A stretch of DNA of 64,000 bases from Paenarthrobacter ilicis (GTDB lineage: Bacteria > Actinomycetota > Actinomycetes > Actinomycetales > Micrococcaceae). The notes under the pieces are model-generated. The model did not search any database. It was not told the origin of the DNA and was given only the letters and a program-made list of their open reading frames with translations. The translations under genes and the position numbers were made by a program. The stretch is taken from NCBI RefSeq assembly GCF_016907545.1, contig NZ_JAFBCD010000001.1, forward strand, positions 1,240,001-1,304,000. Direction: 5' to 3'. Of the stretch, positions 26,728 through 35,585 are shown piece after piece. Position 1 is the stretch's first letter. Every line of letters begins with the position of its first letter.

Positions 26728-29700
26728 ATGAGCCTCAACGGTCTGCGCCGCGCCCTCGCGGAAGACAAGACTTTTGCGCGTGTCCGGACGGAGGCGCAGC
26801 GCCCTTTCGCGGACCGGAACAGCGATTACCAGATCAGCGCACCCACCGGGATGCGCGCGGTCCTGCTCGCTGAAATGGCTGATGCCCTGGCCGCCAATAA
26901 CGCGGACGCGCCGGTGGTCCTGGCCGTCACGGCAACCGGCCGGGAAGCCGACGACCTCACCGCGGCACTGTGCTCCTATTTGCCCGCCGAGTCCGTAGCA
27001 GCCTTCCCCAGCTGGGAAACACTTCCGCACGAGCGGCTCTCCCCGCGCTCGGACACCGTGGGCCGCCGGCTCTCCGTCCTGCGGCGGCTCACACACCCGG
27101 AAAGCTCGACGGCGGCACCCCTGCGGGTGGTGGTGGCACCAGTCCGCGCTGTGGTCCAGCCGATTGTTGCCGGCTTGGGCGACCTGGTTCCGGTCACGCT
27201 GAAGGTGGGCCAGGAGCGCTCGTTCACCGACGTTGTCCGGGCTCTTTCCGATGCCGCCTACGCCCGGGTTGATATGGTCACCCACCGCGGCGAATTCGCT
27301 GTCCGCGGCGGCATCCTCGATGTGTTCCCACCCACCGAGGACCACCCCATCCGGGTGGAGTTCTTCGGCGACGAAGTGGACCAGATGCGCTGGTTTGCTG
27401 TCGCTGACCAGCGCTCGCTGTCCGCGCCCGGAGTCCACCACCCCACGGAACTTCACGCCCCGCCGTGCCGCGAGATCCTCATCACGCCCTCCGTCATGTC
27501 CCGCGCCGCGAAGCTCAAGGCGGACATGCCCGCAGCGGCCGACATGCTGGAAAAGATTGCCGGCGGCATCGCCGTGGAGGGCATGGAGTCCCTGGCCCCG
27601 GTGCTGGTGGATGCCATGGTTCCTTTCGTCGATCAATTGCCCGCCGGCTCCCTGACCGTGGTGATCGAGCCGGAGAAGGTCCGCACCCGCGCCCACGACC
27701 TCGCTGCCACCAACGAGGAATTCCTGGAAGCTGCGTGGTCCACGGCATCCGACGGCGGCGCGGCGCCCCTGGACCTGTCCTCGCAGGCGTCCTCGGACCT
27801 GCATGCGGCCAGTTTCCGTTCACTCACCGACACCCGCTCGGCAGCGCTGGAGCATGGCGTGTCCTGGTGGTCCATCACCTCGCTGGCCTCGGACGAGGAC
27901 CTGGTGCTGGACATCGATGTGCTCAACATGCGGGCCCGGGAGCCGCGCGGCTACCAGGGCGATGTTGCCGAGATGCTGGAGTTCATCAGTTCCCGTGTCC
28001 GTGATCAGTGGCGCGTGGTGGTGGTGACGGACGGTCCAGGACCGGCCCAGCGTTTGGCGGAGCTCTTCCACGACGCAGACATTCCGTGCTCCCGTATTGA
28101 TTCCCTGGACACGGAGCCCCAAGCGGGCATCATCGAGGTGACCACTGCCGCCGTCGGCCGTGGTTTTGTGCTGGACGGGCTCAAGCTGGGCCTGTTGACC
28201 GAAGCCGATTTGCTGGGGCGCGCCAGCGCCGGCTCCACCAAGGACATGCGGCGGATGCCGTCCAAGCGCCGCAATGCCGTGGACCCTTTGCAGCTGCACG
28301 CCGGCGATTTTGTGGTCCACGAGCAGCACGGAATCGGCAAGTTCGTGGAGCTGATTCAACGCAAGGTGGCGGGCACGTCCTCCTCGGATGCCGGCCTGCG
28401 CGAATACTTGGTCCTGGAGTACGCGCCGTCCAAGCGCGGAGCCCCGGGGGACCGGCTGTTCGTCCCCACGGACCAGTTGGACCAGGTGACGCGCTACGTG
28501 GGCGGCGATGCCCCGGCACTGAGCAAGATGGGCGGCGCGGACTGGGCCAGCACCAAGTCCAAGGCCCGCAAGGCCGTCAAGGAGATTGCCGGCGAGCTGA
28601 TCCGCCTGTACTCGGCGCGCATGGCCTCCCGTGGCCACGCGTTCGCCCCGGATACCCCGTGGCAGCGCGAGCTGGAGGAAGCTTTCCCCTATGTGGAGAC
28701 CCCTGATCAGCTGACCACCATCAACGAGGTCAAAGCGGACATGGAGCGGGAAATCCCCATGGACCGCCTGGTATCCGGCGATGTGGGCTACGGCAAGACC
28801 GAGATCGCCGTCCGCGCGGCGTTCAAGGCGGTGCAGGACGGCAAGCAGGTGGCGGTCCTGGTGCCCACCACGCTCCTTGCCCAGCAGCACTATGAAACGT
28901 TCACCGAGCGTTTCTCCGGTTTCCCGTTGCGCGTCAAGCCACTCTCGCGCTTCCAGACCGGCAAGGAAGCGAAGGAGACGGCCGAGGGCGTCAAGAGCGG
29001 CGCCGTGGACGTGGTGATCGGCACCCACCGGCTCCTGTCCAAGGACTTCGAGTTCAAGGACCTTGGCCTGGTGATCGTGGATGAGGAACAGCGCTTCGGC
29101 GTGGAACACAAGGAAGCGCTGAAGAAGATGCGCACCAACGTGGATGTCCTGGCCATGAGCGCAACCCCCATCCCGCGAACCCTGGAGATGTCCCTGACAG
29201 GCATCCGCGAGACCTCCACCCTGGCCACGCCCCCGGAAGAGCGCCACCCGGTACTGACCTACGTTGGCCCTTTCACCAACAAGCAGACCTCGGCGGCCAT
29301 CCGACGCGAACTCATGCGTGAAGGACAGGTGTTCTTTGTCCACAACCGGGTGTCGTCGATCGAACGGATCGCGGCCCAGATCCGGGAACTCGTCCCGGAA
29401 GCCCGGGTGGAGGTTGCCCACGGGCAAATGTCCGAGAGCCGGCTGGAGAAGATCATTGTGGACTTCTGGGAGAAGCGCTTCGATGTGCTGGTGTGCACCA
29501 CCATCATCGAAACCGGCCTGGATATCTCCAACGCCAACACGCTCATTGTTGATGGCGCGGACAAGTACGGTCTCTCCCAGCTCCACCAGTTGCGTGGCCG
29601 TGTTGGCCGTGGCCGCGAACGTGCCTACGCCTACTTCCTGTATCCCTCGGAAAAGCCCCTGGGCGAGGTGGCACTGGAACGCCTCAAGGCGGTTGCGGCG

Positions 29701-30351
29701 CACAACGAACTTGGTGCGGGCATGCAGCTGGCCATGAAGGACCTGGAGATCCGTGGTGCGGGCAACCTGCTGGGCGGCGAGCAATCCGGCCACATCCAGG
29801 GCGTCGGCTTCGACCTCTACATCCGGCTGGTGGGCGAGGCCGTGGCCGAGTACCGCGGCGAGGCCGAGGCGAAGGCCGCCGAGATGAAGATCGAGCTGCC
29901 GGTCAACGCGCACCTGCCGCACGACTATGTGCCTGGTGAGCGCCTGCGCCTGGAGGCCTACCGTAAACTGGCCGCAGCCATCACCTACGAGGCAATCGAC
30001 GAGGTCTTGGCGGAACTCGTGGACCGTTACGGCGAGCCGCCCCTGCCCGTCCAGAACCTGATAGCCGTGGCCCGTTTCAGGGTGGGTGCTCGCGAAGCCG
30101 GACTGTCCGACGTCGCGCTCCAGGGCAACTTCATCCGTTTCTCGCCCGCGCAACTGCCCGAGTCCAAAACCATGCGTTTGAACCGCATGTATCCCGGGTC
30201 CCAGGTAAAGCCGGCACTGGACGCCGTGCTCATTCCCAAACCGAAGACGGCCAGGATCGGCGGCCGGGACCTCCAGGACGCCGAGATCCTGCAGTGGGCC
30301 AACACCGTGATCGAGGCGATCTTCACCGACGCACCCGTCAAGGCGGGCTAG
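26728..30351 (+). CDS. mfd: Transcription-repair coupling factor
   Basis: Mfd removes RNA polymerase stalled at DNA lesions and recruits UvrA to begin nucleotide-excision repair. The N-terminal part holds the UvrB-like region (RGEFAVRGGILDVFPP). A CarD-like RNA-polymerase interaction domain follows (GDFVVHEQHGIGKFV at about residue 525). The helicase-like motor has Walker A SGDVGYGKTEIA at about 684, DEEQRFG and SATPIPRTLEMS. The C-terminal TRCF domain closes the protein at 1207 aa. The ATG at 26728 follows AGGAG. It is the distal member of the conserved glmU-prs-rplY-pth-mfd neighbourhood. Confidence 0.97.
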   Translation: MSLNGLRRALAEDKTFARVRTEAQRPFADRNSDYQISAPTGMRAVLLAEMADALAANNADAPVVLAVTATGREADDLTAALCSYLPAESVAAFPSWETLPHERLSPRSDTVGRRLSVLRRLTHPESSTAAPLRVVVAPVRAVVQPIVAGLGDLVPVTLKVGQERSFTDVVRALSDAAYARVDMVTHRGEFAVRGGILDVFPPTEDHPIRVEFFGDEVDQMRWFAVADQRSLSAPGVHHPTELHAPPCREILITPSVMSRAAKLKADMPAAADMLEKIAGGIAVEGMESLAPVLVDAMVPFVDQLPAGSLTVVIEPEKVRTRAHDLAATNEEFLEAAWSTASDGGAAPLDLSSQASSDLHAASFRSLTDTRSAALEHGVSWWSITSLASDEDLVLDIDVLNMRAREPRGYQGDVAEMLEFISSRVRDQWRVVVVTDGPGPAQRLAELFHDADIPCSRIDSLDTEPQAGIIEVTTAAVGRGFVLDGLKLGLLTEADLLGRASAGSTKDMRRMPSKRRNAVDPLQLHAGDFVVHEQHGIGKFVELIQRKVAGTSSSDAGLREYLVLEYAPSKRGAPGDRLFVPTDQLDQVTRYVGGDAPALSKMGGADWASTKSKARKAVKEIAGELIRLYSARMASRGHAFAPDTPWQRELEEAFPYVETPDQLTTINEVKADMEREIPMDRLVSGDVGYGKTEIAVRAAFKAVQDGKQVAVLVPTTLLAQQHYETFTERFSGFPLRVKPLSRFQTGKEAKETAEGVKSGAVDVVIGTHRLLSKDFEFKDLGLVIVDEEQRFGVEHKEALKKMRTNVDVLAMSATPIPRTLEMSLTGIRETSTLATPPEERHPVLTYVGPFTNKQTSAAIRRELMREGQVFFVHNRVSSIERIAAQIRELVPEARVEVAHGQMSESRLEKIIVDFWEKRFDVLVCTTIIETGLDISNANTLIVDGADKYGLSQLHQLRGRVGRGRERAYAYFLYPSEKPLGEVALERLKAVAAHNELGAGMQLAMKDLEIRGAGNLLGGEQSGHIQGVGFDLYIRLVGEAVAEYRGEAEAKAAEMKIELPVNAHLPHDYVPGERLRLEAYRKLAAAITYEAIDEVLAELVDRYGEPPLPVQNLIAVARFRVGAREAGLSDVALQGNFIRFSPAQLPESKTMRLNRMYPGSQVKPALDAVLIPKPKTARIGGRDLQDAEILQWANTVIEAIFTDAPVKAG

Positions 30352-30356
30352 CGTCG

Positions 30357-31151
30357 ATGATGGGAGGACACCACGCCGCGTCGGGAGCCGCGGCGTGGAT
30401 AGCCATTGCTTCAACCGGGCCGTACGCCTTGGGCTGGTACCCCCTGGATGCCACCGGCATCCTGATTGGAGCCATGGCGACGGCGGGTACCGCCTTGGTG
30501 TGCGACTGGGACCACCGCCACAGCACCATTGCCAACTCGTTGCCGCCGCTGTCCAACGTGATAGCCGTGGGCATCGAGAAGGCCAGCGGAGGCCATCGCC
30601 AAGGAACCCATTCGCTGCTTGGGGCCTCGGCCTTTGTGGTGCTGGCCGCGATGGCCGCGCAATTCCAGATGGTGACGCCCCTGGGGAAGCTCTCCGTGGG
30701 CGCGGGCCTGCTGTGCATGTTCATGATCAACCTGGCGGCCAAAGCCCTGAACCTGTTCCCGAAGTCCGGCTGGATCACCAACTGGCTCTTCGCGATCGTC
30801 ATGGCAGGGCTGGTCACGTGGTTCGCGCCGGATCAGTGGAGTTGGCTGCCGTTGTCCATGCTGACCGGCGTCGCCGTGCACATTGTGGGCGACATGATCA
30901 CCGTGGGGGGAGTGCCGCTGTTGTGGCCGATTGTCATCAAACCGCCGAAGTTCCTGCGTAAATCAGTGATCAGCGGGATTTGGCGGGCCAACGGAGCTTT
31001 CTCGCTTCCGCTGCTGGGGCGGGCCGGGTCGCGGCGTGAGTGGTTGGTTCTCATCCCGGTGAGTGGCTACGCCATGGTGGGCATGGTGTCCGCGGCTTGG
31101 ACTTTGGCGCAGCAGCATTGGCCCGCAGTGCTGGCGGCCCTCGCGCTTTAA
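30357..31151 (+). CDS. YdjM/DUF457-like membrane-bound metal-dependent hydrolase
   Basis: This 264-aa multi-pass membrane protein belongs to the YdjM family of putative membrane-bound metal-dependent hydrolases. Conserved His/Asp residues that could bind metal occur as MMGGHHAASG, CDWDHRHSTIA and GGHRQGTHSLLG in the first 95 residues, followed by about five hydrophobic segments. The E. coli homologue is LexA-controlled, but I see no SOS box here. It starts 5 nt after mfd stops and is likely cotranscribed with it. No substrate is known. Confidence 0.8.
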   Translation: MMGGHHAASGAAAWIAIASTGPYALGWYPLDATGILIGAMATAGTALVCDWDHRHSTIANSLPPLSNVIAVGIEKASGGHRQGTHSLLGASAFVVLAAMAAQFQMVTPLGKLSVGAGLLCMFMINLAAKALNLFPKSGWITNWLFAIVMAGLVTWFAPDQWSWLPLSMLTGVAVHIVGDMITVGGVPLLWPIVIKPPKFLRKSVISGIWRANGAFSLPLLGRAGSRREWLVLIPVSGYAMVGMVSAAWTLAQQHWPAVLAALAL

Positions 31152-31156
31152 ACACC

Positions 31157-31217
31157 AACGCGGGGTCACTTACGGCCCATCCCGAGGGGGATTATGGGCC
31201 GTAAGTGACCCCGCGTT
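31157..31217. repeat. Perfect 24-bp palindrome between convergent genes
   Basis: AACGCGGGGTCACTTACGGC(...) at 31157-31180 is repeated exactly inverted at 31194-31217, with a 13-nt loop. It lies between two convergent genes, 6 nt after one stop and 14 nt before the other, where it could act as a bidirectional transcription barrier. No T-run follows on either side except a short GCTTTAG. Confidence 0.92.
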
Positions 31218-31230
31218 GCTTTAGAAGGGT

Positions 31231-31458
31231 TTAGTTCTCGCCGGCAGAATCCGAGCGGCCCAGGATGGTCTGGGGGATCCAGAACGCCAGGGCGAACAGG
31301 CCGAGGCACACGGCCATGGGCCACGGGTTGTCCAGCGTCAGGAAGGACAGGGAGTAGATGGCACCCAGGAACAGCACCATCATGACCACGAAAACGACAA
31401 TGCTCTGGCCGAGGTTGTTTTCGCGCTCGATGGGGGCGCTTGTGGCGTTCTTGGACAT
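31231..31458 (-). CDS. Small membrane protein of unknown function
   Basis: The 75-aa product has a polar N-terminus (about 20 residues) and two hydrophobic segments, about 22-41 (IVVFVVMMVLFLGAIYSL) and 47-66 (PWPMAVCLGLFALAFWIP). I recognise no family. The ATG at 31458 has a strong AGGAGG 6 nt upstream, which argues that it is a real gene. It lies upstream of nothing on its own strand except the palindrome, and downstream of deoC by 52 nt in reverse order. Confidence 0.75.
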   Translation of the reverse strand: MSKNATSAPIERENNLGQSIVVFVVMMVLFLGAIYSLSFLTLDNPWPMAVCLGLFALAFWIPQTILGRSDSAGEN

Positions 31459-31510
31459 TCGTTCCTCCTAGGCCCCCGCGGGGCTCAAATCTCTGGCGGT
31501 GATGGAAGCG

Positions 31511-32203
31511 TCAGTAAGCGGACGAGCCCTGTTCCCCATTGACAATCGCAATGCCGGAACTGGCACCGATACGTGTTGCACCAGCAGCAATCATAGCCTG
31601 CGCATCGGCCAGGGATCGCACTCCACCGGAGGCCTTGACCCCCAGATCGGGGCCGACAGTGCGCCGCATCAGGGCAATATCCTCTACAGTGGCACCGCCG
31701 CCGTTGAATCCGGTGGACGTTTTGACGAAGTCCGCACCTGCCTCCACGGCAGCTTCGCAGGCGATGACCTTCTGGTCATCGGTCAGCATGGACGTCTCGA
31801 TAATCACCTTCAGGATGGCCTCGCCGGCGTGGACAGCCTCGGCGACGGTCCGGATGTCCTCGGTCAAGGCACCCTTGTCACCAGCGCGGCCAGCGGCCAT
31901 GTTGATGACCATGTCGATCTCGTTGGCGCCATCCAGCACGGCGCCGCGCGCCTCGAAGGCCTTGACGTCGCTGGGCGTTGCGCCGAACGGGAAGCCAATC
32001 ACCGAGCATGTCAGCACACCCGAGCCCTTGAGGGCTTTGGTGACGGCCTTGACCCAGACGGGATTGACGCACACAGACTTGAACTTGTATTCGACGGCCT
32101 CGGCACACACCTTGAGGATGTCCGCCTCGCTGGCTTCGGGCTTCAAGAGGGTGTGGTCTATGTACGAGGCAATAGATGCAGGGGCGACGGCTTCGTTGCT
32201 CAT
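31511..32203 (-). CDS. deoC: Deoxyribose-phosphate aldolase
   Basis: DeoC cleaves 2-deoxyribose-5-phosphate to glyceraldehyde-3-phosphate and acetaldehyde in deoxynucleoside catabolism. The Schiff-base Lys is K161 in [10 protein letters not shown], with the second Lys K190 in LGVKASGG and the acidic residue D97 in NEIDMVIN, matching the class I aldolase site. Length is 230 aa. I start at ATG 32203, preceded by AAGGA 6 nt away; the frame extends upstream without conservation. Gene punA elsewhere in the window could feed the same salvage route. Confidence 0.95.
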   Translation of the reverse strand: MSNEAVAPASIASYIDHTLLKPEASEADILKVCAEAVEYKFKSVCVNPVWVKAVTKALKGSGVLTCSVIGFPFGATPSDVKAFEARGAVLDGANEIDMVINMAAGRAGDKGALTEDIRTVAEAVHAGEAILKVIIETSMLTDDQKVIACEAAVEAGADFVKTSTGFNGGGATVEDIALMRRTVGPDLGVKASGGVRSLADAQAMIAAGATRIGASSGIAIVNGEQGSSAY

Positions 32204-32330
32204 GGAATCCTTCCGTGCAGGGCGTGGCCGGCCCGGTGGCCGCAGGGTTGTCACTGCCCGTCAAAGGACCATCTTGCCACATGCCCCGCCGCTGTCCGGG
32301 AGTGCCCGGCCAGCCGCGGGAAGGCTTCCC

Positions 32331-33191
32331 TCAGGCTGCCAGCAGGCCGGAGTGCTCGTTGCCCATGGCACCCAGGAGCATGCCCGACGCGCACAGCATG
32401 GCCGAGGATTCTGCGGAAAGAAGCAGCCCCAGGCGAAGGCCGTCGCAGGATGCGGCATCGCCGATTGCCCAGATGCCCGGTACGGACGTCGCGAGGTTGC
32501 GCCCCACGGCGATTCCGCCGTCGGCCGCGGTGGCCAGTCCCGCACTTGCCGCGAGATCGTTCCGGGCCAGGCGCTCCTCGGCGATCACCACGAGGTCGCC
32601 GTTCATGCTGCTGCCGTCCTCGAAAACAATCCCGGTGGAGGCACCGGCGATCGATGTGACGACGGCGGTGGGGCGGACGGTGGTGCGCACAGGACGGACG
32701 CCGCGGGAGCGGAGGACGGCCTCGGCCTGGCCTGCCGCAGGCCCGGTACCCACCAGGATCCCGAGGGGACGGCGGCCCACGGCCCGGGTGATGTCCTTGA
32801 CGGCTTCACCGATGTCCGCGGCGTCGTCAATGGTGGAGTAGCTCAGGCTGGCTTCAGCACCGTTGACCGGCGGAAGGGCGGGGGCCGAGCCAGTGGCGAT
32901 CACCAATTGGTCGTAGGAGAACTCCAGGCCGTCAACGGTGGTGACGCGCTTGGCGTCGGTGTCGATGTAGCTGGCAGGCTGGCCGAAGCGGACGGACACC
33001 TGCGGCAGTTCAGCGAGTTCCAGCAGGGCTTCGGGGCAATCGTCGCGGTTGCTGAGCACGGTGATGCTGCCATCGAAAGGGCGCTGGCGGGGGTCTGCTG
33101 CTCCGGCCAACCGGCGAACCAACGCCTGGGCTGCGGGGCCCGCGCCGGCGATGACGATGTGGAGGGAAGCTGCGGACGGGGTGGAGGACAT
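32331..33191 (-). CDS. Compact FAD/NAD(P)-dependent oxidoreductase
   Basis: The 286-aa product has the FAD-binding GAGPAAQALVRRL motif near residue 13, an ATGSAPALPP segment, a second nucleotide-binding region (ILVGTGPAAGQAEAVL) and the C-terminal IWAIGDAAS motif of pyridine nucleotide-disulfide oxidoreductases. It is short: the C-terminal dimerisation domain is missing and the NAD site lacks the usual GGGxxGxE acid. It resembles the first half of NirB-type flavoproteins. The start ATG 33191 follows AAAGGG. The reaction is unknown; it may be a reductase for a separate electron carrier or partly degenerate. Confidence 0.7.
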   Translation of the reverse strand: MSSTPSAASLHIVIAGAGPAAQALVRRLAGAADPRQRPFDGSITVLSNRDDCPEALLELAELPQVSVRFGQPASYIDTDAKRVTTVDGLEFSYDQLVIATGSAPALPPVNGAEASLSYSTIDDAADIGEAVKDITRAVGRRPLGILVGTGPAAGQAEAVLRSRGVRPVRTTVRPTAVVTSIAGASTGIVFEDGSSMNGDLVVIAEERLARNDLAASAGLATAADGGIAVGRNLATSVPGIWAIGDAASCDGLRLGLLLSAESSAMLCASGMLLGAMGNEHSGLLAA

Positions 33192-33334
33192 GGTGGGCCC
33201 TTTCGCTGTGACCTGTTTGGTGCTGTTGATCATCAGCCTAGGGTCCCGGTTTTTCGGGGGTGTTTCCCCGCTGTTGCCATCTTTGGCTCATCCGTAGCGT
33301 GCCGTTTACCCGTCGGTAATAACCTGGATCACAC

Positions 33335-34708
33335 TTAGTACCTCCGGAGCAGTTCCCGCAGGCCATTGGCGGCAAAACCGGCCACCGCCGCGGCCCGGTC
33401 CACCAGTCCATGGGCGCCCACCGGTTCCACGGAAGCCAGAAGGCCCGCGGCGTCGGCCAGGCTCATGGTCAGCCGTGCAGTCCGCTGGCCCAGCTCCAGG
33501 AGGGCGTGGCGCGAATCCTGCCAGGCGTCAGGTCCGGGATCGTCGCGCAAGGTGCGGGTTACAGCAACGTCCTGCCACCCGCCGTCGAGCCTGAGCCGCG
33601 CGCGGTACGCCACCTCATCGCCGGTTGCATGGACATGACCCTCGGCAAGGAAGACCCGCCCGAACCGCGGATGCTCCAGGTAGCCGGTCAGCTGCGGAGG
33701 GGTATTAGTGGGTTTGGTGGGCAGGGGTTTGGTGGGCAGGGGTTCGGTGGGCAGGGTGACGGTGGCTCGGAACACCATGGGCTGCCCGTCCAGTTCGCCA
33801 CGCAGGGTGTCGTTGAAGCGGACTCCCGGAGCGGGCTCCGTCATGGCAGTGCAGGCGGGGTCCTTTGCCAGGCCGGCGGCGGGCATGTCGGCCAGGTAGT
33901 TGCGGGCGTCCCTGTACCCCATGCCCATCAGCGTGTCAGCATCCACCCGGCCCAGGTAGAACTCGGGGTCAAGCGGGAGCGGGTGCTCGGGGCGGATCAC
34001 GTGCAGGACGAATTCCCTGCCCACAGCCCGGGCGGCGTCGAAGTCGGCCAGCAGCGCACCCATGGCGCTCATCTCGATCATGTGGACGTACTGTTCCAAC
34101 GGCCCGTCACCCCAATATGGCGAGTTGCCGATGCACCAGACCAGCCACACCTCCTCCGCGCCCCGCCGCAGGGCTTCGGCCACATTGGCATCCCGCATCC
34201 ACACAGCGTCGGTCCAGATGTTCCCGTCGCGGCGCAACGGCGTGAGGAAGATGGGGAGGGACATGCCCGCAGCCATCAGCCCGGCGTCGATCTCCTTGGC
34301 ATCTATTGCGTGGCACCGTTTGTGGACGAACTCCACCACGTTGAAGGAACCCTCGACGGCGCCCGGTTCCGTTGCGCGCGCACGGATGGTGGCGTCGTTG
34401 ATTCCCAGTGCGGGGAACACCTTGGTCAGGATGCCATCGGCGTCCCCGATGGCGGGCAGGGCCCACGGCCCCTTGACGTACTGGCCCCATGGCAGGGCAG
34501 AGCCGAAGTCCTTGACGTCCACACCGGACCAGCGGGCGCACATTTCCTCGGCGGAGATCCCGGAGAGCAGCATGCCCGCCGTGAGAATGCCCCCGGAGGT
34601 GCCGTCCACGTGATGGAACTCCAGGCCCTCTTCTGCGAGCGCTTTGACCACGCCTGCCTGCCATGCAACCCGCATTCCACCACCGGCCAGCACCAGCGAG
34701 CGTTTCAC
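33335..34708 (-). CDS. Patatin-like phospholipase (last gene of lipid operon)
   Basis: Patatin-like proteins are serine lipid acyl hydrolases with a Ser-Asp dyad. The oxyanion motif is LAGGGMR (about residues 7-13), the nucleophile S38 lies in DGTSGG, and the catalytic Asp is probably D167 in IWTDAVW, after the typical SLPIFLTPL stretch. The last about 150 residues form an extra domain of unknown type, joined by a Pro-Thr repeat (PTEPLPTKPLPTKP; DNA repeat at about 33710-33756). No signal peptide or membrane segment is visible. The GTG start at 34708 overlaps the upstream stop by 4 nt. It is the final gene of a seven-gene overlapping operon. Confidence 0.85.
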   Translation of the reverse strand: MKRSLVLAGGGMRVAWQAGVVKALAEEGLEFHHVDGTSGGILTAGMLLSGISAEEMCARWSGVDVKDFGSALPWGQYVKGPWALPAIGDADGILTKVFPALGINDATIRARATEPGAVEGSFNVVEFVHKRCHAIDAKEIDAGLMAAGMSLPIFLTPLRRDGNIWTDAVWMRDANVAEALRRGAEEVWLVWCIGNSPYWGDGPLEQYVHMIEMSAMGALLADFDAARAVGREFVLHVIRPEHPLPLDPEFYLGRVDADTLMGMGYRDARNYLADMPAAGLAKDPACTAMTEPAPGVRFNDTLRGELDGQPMVFRATVTLPTEPLPTKPLPTKPTNTPPQLTGYLEHPRFGRVFLAEGHVHATGDEVAYRARLRLDGGWQDVAVTRTLRDDPGPDAWQDSRHALLELGQRTARLTMSLADAAGLLASVEPVGAHGLVDRAAAVAGFAANGLRELLRRY

Positions 34709-35106
34709 GGGGCACGTCCCGGTTGCTGCCCGGTGGTGGTCCGGCGCCAGTAGATGAACAGCAGGACCGCCGTCGCCAGGTCGAAGAAGGCCACCGACAG
34801 CGCGATGGGAGCGAACACGCCGGTGAGGACGCCGATTCCCACGGCTGCGAAGGCTCCGGCTTTCTGCACCCCGCACCACAGCACTGTGACCGGTGCGGAG
34901 CCGGTGGTGAGCAGGGTGTGGAGGAGTAGTCCGCCGACCACCACCATGAACATCCCCACTGTTCCGAAGAGCTGCCGCGTTCCGGGGGTGTTGTCGGCGC
35001 CGAGCAGTTGCAGGAAAGCACCGCCGAACGGTATTTGGCTGGCGCCGGTGAGTACCGTGATGGCGGCGATGGCGGCCAGGACTGCGCGGAGGGGATCGTT
35101 GCTCAT
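34705..35106 (-). CDS. Small four-helix membrane protein of the lipid operon
   Basis: This 133-aa protein contains about four hydrophobic segments (about residues 8-27, 45-65, 72-95 and 99-118) with a basic C-terminus (WRRTTTGQQPG). No family is recognised and no catalytic motif is seen. The ATG at 35106 overlaps the upstream gene's stop as ATGA, and its own stop overlaps the patatin GTG by 4 nt. Such tight coupling suggests that it is a structural partner of the operon's enzymes at the membrane. Confidence 0.7.
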   Translation of the reverse strand: MSNDPLRAVLAAIAAITVLTGASQIPFGGAFLQLLGADNTPGTRQLFGTVGMFMVVVGGLLLHTLLTTGSAPVTVLWCGVQKAGAFAAVGIGVLTGVFAPIALSVAFFDLATAVLLFIYWRRTTTGQQPGRAP

Positions 35107-35585
35107 GCGTAGGATTCCAGGAGCCGTCCGCGGTCCACGATCAGCCACACCATGGCGGCCCAGGTGAGTGTTGAGACGTAGAAGCGGATGTCGTTGAGCA
35201 TCATCCAGCGTTTGAGCAGGGAGCGGAGTTCGGCGTCGTCGGCGAAGTCTCCGCCGCGGATCCGGACGTTGATGGGGATGATGAGTCCTTGCCCAACCCC
35301 GGTGAGGACCAGGATGCCCAGCAGGCAGATGATGGCGGGGATGATCCTGGTGGTGCCCCATTCTGACCAGACCAGGATGCCGCCGGAGATGAACATGACG
35401 GGCACCACCACGGTGAAGAACTTGGTGGCGGCGCGGGTGGGGATGCCGAAGTGCATGTCCACGTTGTCGCGTGCCAACGCGTGCCAGGTGGGGTACAGGA
35501 AGAGTTTAAGGACCCACATGGTGCCTACGTACATGGTGGCGCCGAAGAGGAAGTAGAGGGCGTTGACCAGGAGGAGCCAGTTCAT
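35103..35585 (-). CDS. Membrane protein with four predicted helices, DUF1772-like
   Basis: The 160-aa product has hydrophobic segments at about residues 4-30, 55-75, 82-105 and 134-152, with a charged loop (RIRGGDFADDAELRSLLKRW) between the third and fourth. The pattern resembles DUF1772-type integral membrane proteins, but I cannot confirm membership. It overlaps both neighbours by 4 nt. Function unknown. Confidence 0.65.
   Translation of the reverse strand: MNWLLLVNALYFLFGATMYVGTMWVLKLFLYPTWHALARDNVDMHFGIPTRAATKFFTVVVPVMFISGGILVWSEWGTTRIIPAIICLLGILVLTGVGQGLIIPINVRIRGGDFADDAELRSLLKRWMMLNDIRFYVSTLTWAAMVWLIVDRGRLLESYA

Noticed and set aside
27820..30414. 864-codon minus-strand open frame inside mfd
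   Set aside because: Shadow of mfd; composition is His/Gln/Val-rich and no domain is recognisable.
32331..33191. Frameshifted remnant of a full-length NirB
   Set aside because: The gene has a good ribosome-binding site, an intact frame and no further NirB-like sequence in the gap downstream; it is better read as a short stand-alone protein.
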